Origin: an uncultured Pseudomonadota bacterium
GTDB taxonomy: Bacteria > Pseudomonadota > Alphaproteobacteria > Rs-D84
DNA: 9,550 bases
Direction: 5' to 3'
NCBI GenBank assembly: GCA_945483255.1
Contig: CALYRP010000028.1
Coordinates: 1 to 9,550 of the forward strand
This document shows positions 6,701 to 9,550 of the stretch, in pieces (the stretch's first letter is position 1; every line of letters starts with the position of its first letter). The notes under the pieces were generated by a model. That model did no database searches. It saw nothing but the letters and a program-made list of their open reading frames with translations, and was not told where the DNA came from. A program made the position numbers and the translations under genes.

Positions 6701-6858
6701 GTTCCATTTGCAGCACTGTTCGCCATGATATATCCCGCAATTGACGGCAGACGTGGCGATGCCTTTGAAATCATGCTGACGCGTGAAGTTGCCGCAAACG
6801 ATGCCGGAATTATGGCAAAAACTGACAATAAACCAAATGTTTTGATGATGTTTTTCAT
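3712..6858 (-). CDS. Giant secreted modular cysteine-rich protein, possibly membrane-anchored
   Basis: A 1048-residue protein that I do not recognise. Signal peptide residues 1-22 (K2, K6, hydrophobic core, ASFA cut). There are 44 cysteines, none in the signal peptide. Two N-terminal modules repeat at exactly 100 residues: C71/78/85/92/105/112 and C171/178/185/192/205/212, each with CGxxFExC-like text and ending in LFG. Three further modules share C-x6-C-x4-C-x6/7-C followed later by C-x9-C (257-332, 390-447, 512-580). Residues about 610-835 hold nine more scattered cysteines. The C-terminal part has two Gly/Ala-rich hydrophobic segments (about 843-870 and 979-1005) separated by an Ala-rich helical stretch, and ends in an acidic tail after AEWMEEIGEHIQCYLG. 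The ATG has GGAG 7 nt upstream. It is probably a disulfide-bonded periplasmic or surface protein, tethered by the C-terminal segments; adhesin, structural and secretion-related roles cannot be told apart. The reading frame is intact throughout. Confidence 0.85.
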   Translation of the reverse strand: MKNIIKTFGLLSVFAIIPASFAATSRVSMISKASPRLPSIAGYIMANSAANGTLNTVVNGTTTSYLADPDCISNYTDCIKGNDACGSNFEDCTNSILLHAKMPNCLSVLAQCSAAGRTSLFGTADLNAIATAATTNSNGEVTAYTYPLAGSALGQMVTAAQIDNQLSADKCVKNYTSCLRKDNVCGYDFELCTDNKEFKKQALECASTLARCQSDGKTELFGSVEAANGLKPAAGSRLAELITEGAALAVNNAVATCNKVTDQCILNACTKNPNKCIEGRPEILIRIADATNGGKAVTTQDLMEITNITEKREISNYIRQECQQTIGSNKYCYMTVMGKPVTKESVLTNPDNVSEVFEDMYNGQFGRFAALNDKITQIADNFDAKVQDKCIDTISSCAMRSCGGGIGSVCYSQSRDENGGVDISKTEKSYNEVKSACRAIVDVDANCQYAAVLSQGSLYAGYMDDTNSVFTTLYPQKVSATTPDPIGVIATLNATLATSYNDAAIENMRKQCQTVALSCVKSMCGKDYTNCYRNRTDVMAGTYNTDQTKFNNSMNKMGGVLDYNIVIGLCMNTVKDSSVCNEHLKIALSKLTDDTQSWGSNTSVRSAWKDANSVSASAVVDPDKVVVGCTVSKTSDDCPAGIQEEPTDEGLCIGISDENGCIYDTPVYQNLADYKLDNAGTSLFQELLADVEKEAQAKYNAKLTNEQNVCLAQNNGGIMGAAENGSTFMWVKLKSNKIPKTYNMKGLTPKQFVASNDLYGSFCRARITVTSDDKDIQSVLNKEGATAYFAVGDAFTCGSWIDDKTMAKISEKVGQRKLCEEGYGVWDTTTGECSGTSTKEKIAYAWGTVAPALAAGGIGIGLTESGLIGGLLNKADQKNSNKVTQKQDKRLCASYADEAIKQATGEGAANATTAATTALSNAKALCDSIYSAEDTKKATYCPAGGATNADVISAANIIKNSCNAASDVASKASNDNNKAARIAIPIVTTAVGGALGAGITASVIQAKKEEIKNKAVAEWMEEIGEHIQCYLGADELGSYGDVVSFTIE

Positions 6859-6884
6859 CCCCTTTCTCCATTTACTTTGTATTT

Positions 6885-6895
6885 ATTTTATCATA
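6885..6895 (-). promoter_or_regulatory. Candidate extended -10 promoter of the large cysteine-rich gene
   Basis: On the minus strand TATGATAAAAT (6895-6885) holds TAAAAT preceded by TGA, an extended -10. It is identical over 11 nt to the motif in front of the plus-strand cysteine-rich gene at 1136-1146. The region 17 nt upstream (TTTCTT) is a poor -35, which the TGn extension could offset. Transcription would start near 6877, just ahead of the GGAG site. The gene may also receive read-through from rluD, since no strong terminator lies between them. Confidence 0.5.
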
Positions 6896-6943
6896 CAAAC
6901 CAAAATAAAGAAAGCAAAAAATGAATTGTTTCAAGCGGAAAAT

Positions 6944-7903
6944 TTATTCGTTATCAAGTATATCTTTCAATTCCATCATATCGTCGGGAAGTGATGCCTT
7001 GAAATGCATTTTTTCGCCGGTTATCGGATGAACAAATTCCAAAATTTCAGCATGCAACATTTGCCCATTATGATTTTTCAAAAATTCCAATAATTCTGGG
7101 TTTTTGACCGAACCAATATGCGATTTTTCGCGCCCATATAACGGATCACACAATACCGGAAAACCATGCGAAGACAAATGAACCCTGATTTGATGTGTGC
7201 GCCCCGTCATCAATGTGCAACGAAACATCGATACATTTGGTCGTGTCCAAACATCCATAACATTGACGATTGTATGTGCAGGCTTGCCCCCGGTTTTAAC
7301 CAATGACATTTTTTGACGATTACGGGACGAGCGCGCGATATTTCCGGTAATTTCTGCCCCACCCCATGTTGGAACACCCCAAACAAACGCAACATATTTA
7401 CGCGTCAAATCGTGTGCCATAAATATTTTTACCAATCCGCGATATGCCGCATCTGTTTTTGCAAAAACCATAACACCGCTGGTATCTTTATCAAGGCGAT
7501 GCACAACCCCAGGTCTTGTCGCCCCACCCAGCGTGGATAAATTTGTATACGCCAATAAATTTTGAACCAATGTCCTGGTTTTGTTCCCGGCACTTGGGTA
7601 CATAACAACACCACGCGGTTTGTTTATAACGATAATATCATCGTCTTCAAATAAAATATCTAAATCAAAATCGTTTGATATATTGTCATACGCGACATCG
7701 GTTTCTTTATCAGCAATTTCAACAATAAATTCATCGCCAATTTTTGTCTTGTCGGACAATTTTAATGCTTTTTTATCGGCACGCGATATATTAAATTTTT
7801 GAATTTCACTGCGCGAAAATTCAGGCATTTGATTTGATAAAAATTTATCAATTCTTATACCTGTGTCGTTTTCACCAACAATAAAATTTTTAATTTCTGC
7901 CAT
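6944..7903 (-). CDS. rluD: RluA/RluD-family 23S rRNA pseudouridine synthase
   Basis: Converts specific uridines of structured RNA to pseudouridine in the cytoplasm; E. coli RluD acts on helix 69 of 23S rRNA during 50S assembly. The 319-residue length is normal. Residues about 15-63 form an S4 RNA-binding domain (IRIDKFLSNQMPEFSRSEIQ), somewhat divergent where VNG is usual. The catalytic domain contains NKPRGVVMYPSAGN (94-107), the signature HRLDKDTSG (135-143) with catalytic D138, and RTHQIRVHLSSHGFPVLCDP (235-254). The usual His of GLVVHP is Tyr here. It is last in a three-gene operon: its ATG overlaps the previous stop by 1 nt (TAATG), with a GGACGGA site about 9 nt upstream, implying translational coupling. 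RluD rather than RluC or RluA is the best call because of the S4 domain and these motifs, but substrate choice within the family is inferred. Confidence 0.93.
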   Translation of the reverse strand: MAEIKNFIVGENDTGIRIDKFLSNQMPEFSRSEIQKFNISRADKKALKLSDKTKIGDEFIVEIADKETDVAYDNISNDFDLDILFEDDDIIVINKPRGVVMYPSAGNKTRTLVQNLLAYTNLSTLGGATRPGVVHRLDKDTSGVMVFAKTDAAYRGLVKIFMAHDLTRKYVAFVWGVPTWGGAEITGNIARSSRNRQKMSLVKTGGKPAHTIVNVMDVWTRPNVSMFRCTLMTGRTHQIRVHLSSHGFPVLCDPLYGREKSHIGSVKNPELLEFLKNHNGQMLHAEILEFVHPITGEKMHFKASLPDDMMELKDILDNE

Positions 7904-8367
7904 TATTTATATTCCGTCCAATTTGGCCCAATATCACATTTTGAAATATCGATTGTAAAATCACGTTTTCCATCTGTTGGACAATTTAAAATTCCAGTTG
8001 TTCGTGATTGTGTCGCATCTTCGGTTGCATTACGCCATGCAAAAGAAATTGTTTTTGGCGCTGCAACACAAACCAGTCTTAAATGCCCCGACATTTTTCC
8101 ATTTGGCGAAAGCCAAACACGAACACTGTCCGCTTCGCCATAGCAAGGAAATGAATCCAGGTAATATAATACCAAACCTTCGCGTACTAAATTTTTATTT
8201 TTACCAACAATTTCACCAGCATATTGATGCAATGGCAACCCGGTTACCGCCGCCCAATCAACAGTTGTTGAAAACAAACTTACCCTTGGCGCAGGCATCG
8301 GTGGAACATCGTCTGCAACCGACACAGTGCAAATCAAAGACAAAATTATTGCGTATATATATTTCAT
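7903..8367 (-). CDS. Small secreted protein of unknown function
   Basis: A 154-residue protein with a short signal peptide (hydrophobic residues 4-16, probable cut SVA|DD after residue 18) and no further membrane segment, so probably periplasmic. After a Pro-rich start (VPPMPAPR) the mature part looks beta-rich and has four cysteines, C75, C100, C129 and C144, enough for two disulfides. It is tied tightly to its neighbours: its ATG overlaps the upstream stop as ATGA (4 nt), with AAAGGGA about 5 nt before it inside the previous gene, and its stop overlaps the rluD start by 1 nt. The upstream partner also puts a domain in the periplasm, so the two may act together; this is inference. I recognise no family motif. 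Confidence 0.85.
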   Translation of the reverse strand: MKYIYAIILSLICTVSVADDVPPMPAPRVSLFSTTVDWAAVTGLPLHQYAGEIVGKNKNLVREGLVLYYLDSFPCYGEADSVRVWLSPNGKMSGHLRLVCVAAPKTISFAWRNATEDATQSRTTGILNCPTDGKRDFTIDISKCDIGPNWTEYK

Positions 8368-8873
8368 TTTGTTCCCTTTAATTCCACAGATAATCTTTTC
8401 ACGTTTGTTGGATCAACTGACAACATATAATTGAATGTGGTGGTGGTTTTACCTTCTAATAATGTTGCAGGCGGCATAAATGTTTGACGCGATAAAACAT
8501 TATCATGTGTGTCATATGATATTATTATTATGTTCGGCAAACCATAAATATCATCTGTCGTATTCGTTATATCACCAGATACAAAAATACGATTGTTACC
8601 ATTTTCATCCATAACCATATGAATGTTTTTATTATCTATTTTTGTAATCAGCGGTTGATTCTTTTTTACGCCTGAAAAATTAACAATGACAACCAACGAA
8701 AATATAGCCGCCGCAATAAAAGCACAAAGTGCCGCAATAAATTTCATCATAGATTTTGACAAACCGCGTCTATGTGGCACCCAAACATGTCCACACACCG
8801 CACATTTAACAGCCGTATTTGGTGCGCGTTCCAAATTATATTCTGTTTTACAAAATTCACATACTGTTTTCAT
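8364..8873 (-). CDS. MJ0042-type zinc-finger, single-TM protein with DUF3426-like periplasmic domain
   Basis: A 169-residue protein with three visible parts. Residues 1-31 are a zinc ribbon: C5-x2-C8 and C24-x2-C27, with CAVCGHVW matching the CxxCGHVW end of the MJ0042 finger. Residues about 41-66 are one transmembrane helix following the basic stretch HRRGLSK, which suggests the finger is cytoplasmic. Residues about 84-166 (ISYDTHDNVLSRQTF, PPATLLEGKTTTTFNY) resemble DUF3426: beta strands with a 'pGe...F' pattern, in the periplasm. Such proteins are common in alphaproteobacteria with no settled role. I chose the ATG at 8873. A GTG at 8885 would add four residues but lacks a ribosome-binding site and lies only about 3 nt from the predicted transcription start, whereas the ATG has GTGGGG 6 nt upstream. 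First gene of the operon, followed by the small secreted protein (ATGA overlap) and rluD. Confidence 0.85.
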   Translation of the reverse strand: MKTVCEFCKTEYNLERAPNTAVKCAVCGHVWVPHRRGLSKSMMKFIAALCAFIAAAIFSLVVIVNFSGVKKNQPLITKIDNKNIHMVMDENGNNRIFVSGDITNTTDDIYGLPNIIIISYDTHDNVLSRQTFMPPATLLEGKTTTTFNYMLSVDPTNVKRLSVELKGTK

Positions 8874-8894
8874 CAAATACCCCACTTAGATAGT

Positions 8895-8922
8895 GTTATA
8901 TCATAATTTATTTCAAATTCAA
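8895..8922 (-). promoter_or_regulatory. Promoter of the zinc-finger/rluD operon
   Basis: On the minus strand, TTGAAT (8922-8917, 4/6), a 16-nt spacer, then TATAAC (8900-8895, 5/6) preceded by TGA, an extended -10. The predicted start is near 8888. The -35 lies inside the last codons of the upstream gene. No terminator is visible after that gene, so read-through is also possible. Confidence 0.6.
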
Positions 8923-9550
8923 CAATTCATATTTAGCGCGTATTTGCGTTTGCATGTTATTAATTGCATTTATGTAATCTGCAACAGTCGCATTTGCGTT
9001 TGCCGCAACCCCAGCAAATATATTGGTTGCAACAGTTCCAGACACACTTTCCTTTGCAATAATTATTGATGCCATACGTGATAATTCCGGGGAATTTATG
9101 TCTGCAAATCTTGCTTTATTTCCTTTGACATCCCAATAAAAAGATGAATCTTTTGGATCTTGAATTTTATCGGTAATATTTAATCGCGGTGTAACCGAAC
9201 CAGTATATCCCACAGACACATACGCAGCGGTTATATGCCCCAATACCAAATCCATATCACCTATGATTTTCAAAGTGGTCCCTTTGCCAGATGTGTTTGA
9301 AACACTGAAACCGCTTAATGTCAAAGTATTAACATATAAATCGTTTGTGTAAAAAGATGAAAATTTTGCAGAATCTGCCAATGTCAAAGTGTTGTTAATA
9401 TTTAAATTTCTTGAATCAGCAGTCAAAGCCCCATTTATAACCGCATTATTCGTAGAATATATTGAATCCAAAGTTGCACGATTTGCAAAAACTAATGATG
9501 ACAAATCCAATTTCCCAACATTTAACTTTTCTTCAAATTGTGCTTTGTTT
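8908..9550 (-). CDS. Beta-strand-rich, possibly surface-exposed protein (5' end beyond the window)
   Basis: Only the C-terminal 213 residues are present; the frame stays open to the right edge, so no start can be chosen. A TTG at 9510 lies in mid-frame and is not the start: sense codons continue upstream through VGK, EEK and on to the edge. The visible part is rich in Asn, Thr, Ser and short alternating hydrophobic strands (NLNINNTLTLADSAKF, DLYVNTLTLSGF), a pattern seen in beta-helix or adhesin-like surface proteins. A more compact segment (FYWDVKGNKARFADINSPEL) follows, then an Ala-rich helical end whose last ~35 residues (ADYINAINNMQTQIRAKYEL) look like an amphipathic helix. There are no cysteines in the visible part, unlike the other secreted proteins here. 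Family not recognised; pilus tip or adhesin are possibilities, with low certainty. Confidence 0.75.
   Translation of the reverse strand, partial: NKAQFEEKLNVGKLDLSSLVFANRATLDSIYSTNNAVINGALTADSRNLNINNTLTLADSAKFSSFYTNDLYVNTLTLSGFSVSNTSGKGTTLKIIGDMDLVLGHITAAYVSVGYTGSVTPRLNITDKIQDPKDSSFYWDVKGNKARFADINSPELSRMASIIIAKESVSGTVATNIFAGVAANANATVADYINAINNMQTQIRAKYELLNLK

Noticed and set aside
6910..6935. Terminator after rluD
   Set aside because: Only a 4-bp A/T stem (TGAA-ACAA-TTCA on the minus strand) precedes a T run. It is too weak beside the GC-stem terminators used elsewhere in the window.
8883..8885. GTG at 8885 as start of the zinc-finger protein
   Set aside because: It has no ribosome-binding site and lies about 3 nt from the predicted transcription start. 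The ATG at 8873 has GTGGGG at good spacing and begins just before the first zinc ligand pair.
9508..9510. TTG at 9510 as the start of the rightmost gene
   Set aside because: The frame remains open upstream to the edge with coding-like residues, so the TTG is an internal leucine codon.

Overview
This AT-rich window looks like chromosome from a Gram-negative bacterium, most likely an uncultured, low-GC alphaproteobacterium. The Gram-negative part is firm: there is a complete lipid A biosynthesis enzyme (LpxD), a predicted outer-membrane beta-barrel and several Sec signal peptides. The alphaproteobacterial part is inference. It rests on the MJ0042-type zinc-finger/single-TM/DUF3426-like protein and on short 'GTCATGCTGAGC / GCTCGCAATGAC' palindromic repeats. 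TGA is used as a stop, so the code is standard.

Layout, left to right. Positions 1-126 hold a small inverted repeat and a terminator. A predicted outer-membrane beta-barrel gene (minus, 127-1041) and a cysteine-rich secreted protein gene (plus, 1154-1972) diverge from a 112-bp spacer containing both promoters; the plus-strand transcript appears to be leaderless. That gene converges on lpxD (minus, 2009-3061), and the two share a bidirectional terminator. Upstream of lpxD is a repeat island of about 600 bp (3116-3674): two copies of a 50-bp double-hairpin repeat, then three tandem copies of a ~146-bp palindromic element, the last bounded by perfect 13-bp terminal inverted repeats. Next is a 1048-residue secreted protein with 44 cysteines (minus, 3712-6858).

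The right third is a minus-strand operon running from a promoter near 8900: a zinc-finger membrane protein, a small secreted protein and an RluD-like pseudouridine synthase, joined by a 4-nt and a 1-nt overlap. Beyond it is the 3' part of a beta-strand-rich gene that runs off the right edge.

Apart from rluD, almost everything here concerns the cell envelope: LpxD makes lipid A, one product is a barrel, and four others are secreted, membrane-anchored or surface-like and unrecognised. The most notable content is the modular cysteine architecture of the 1048-residue protein, the MITE-like repeat array, and an almost identical extended -10 motif (TATGATAWAAY) in front of three separate transcription units. 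I see no defence system, CRISPR, transposase, integrase, tRNA or rRNA.
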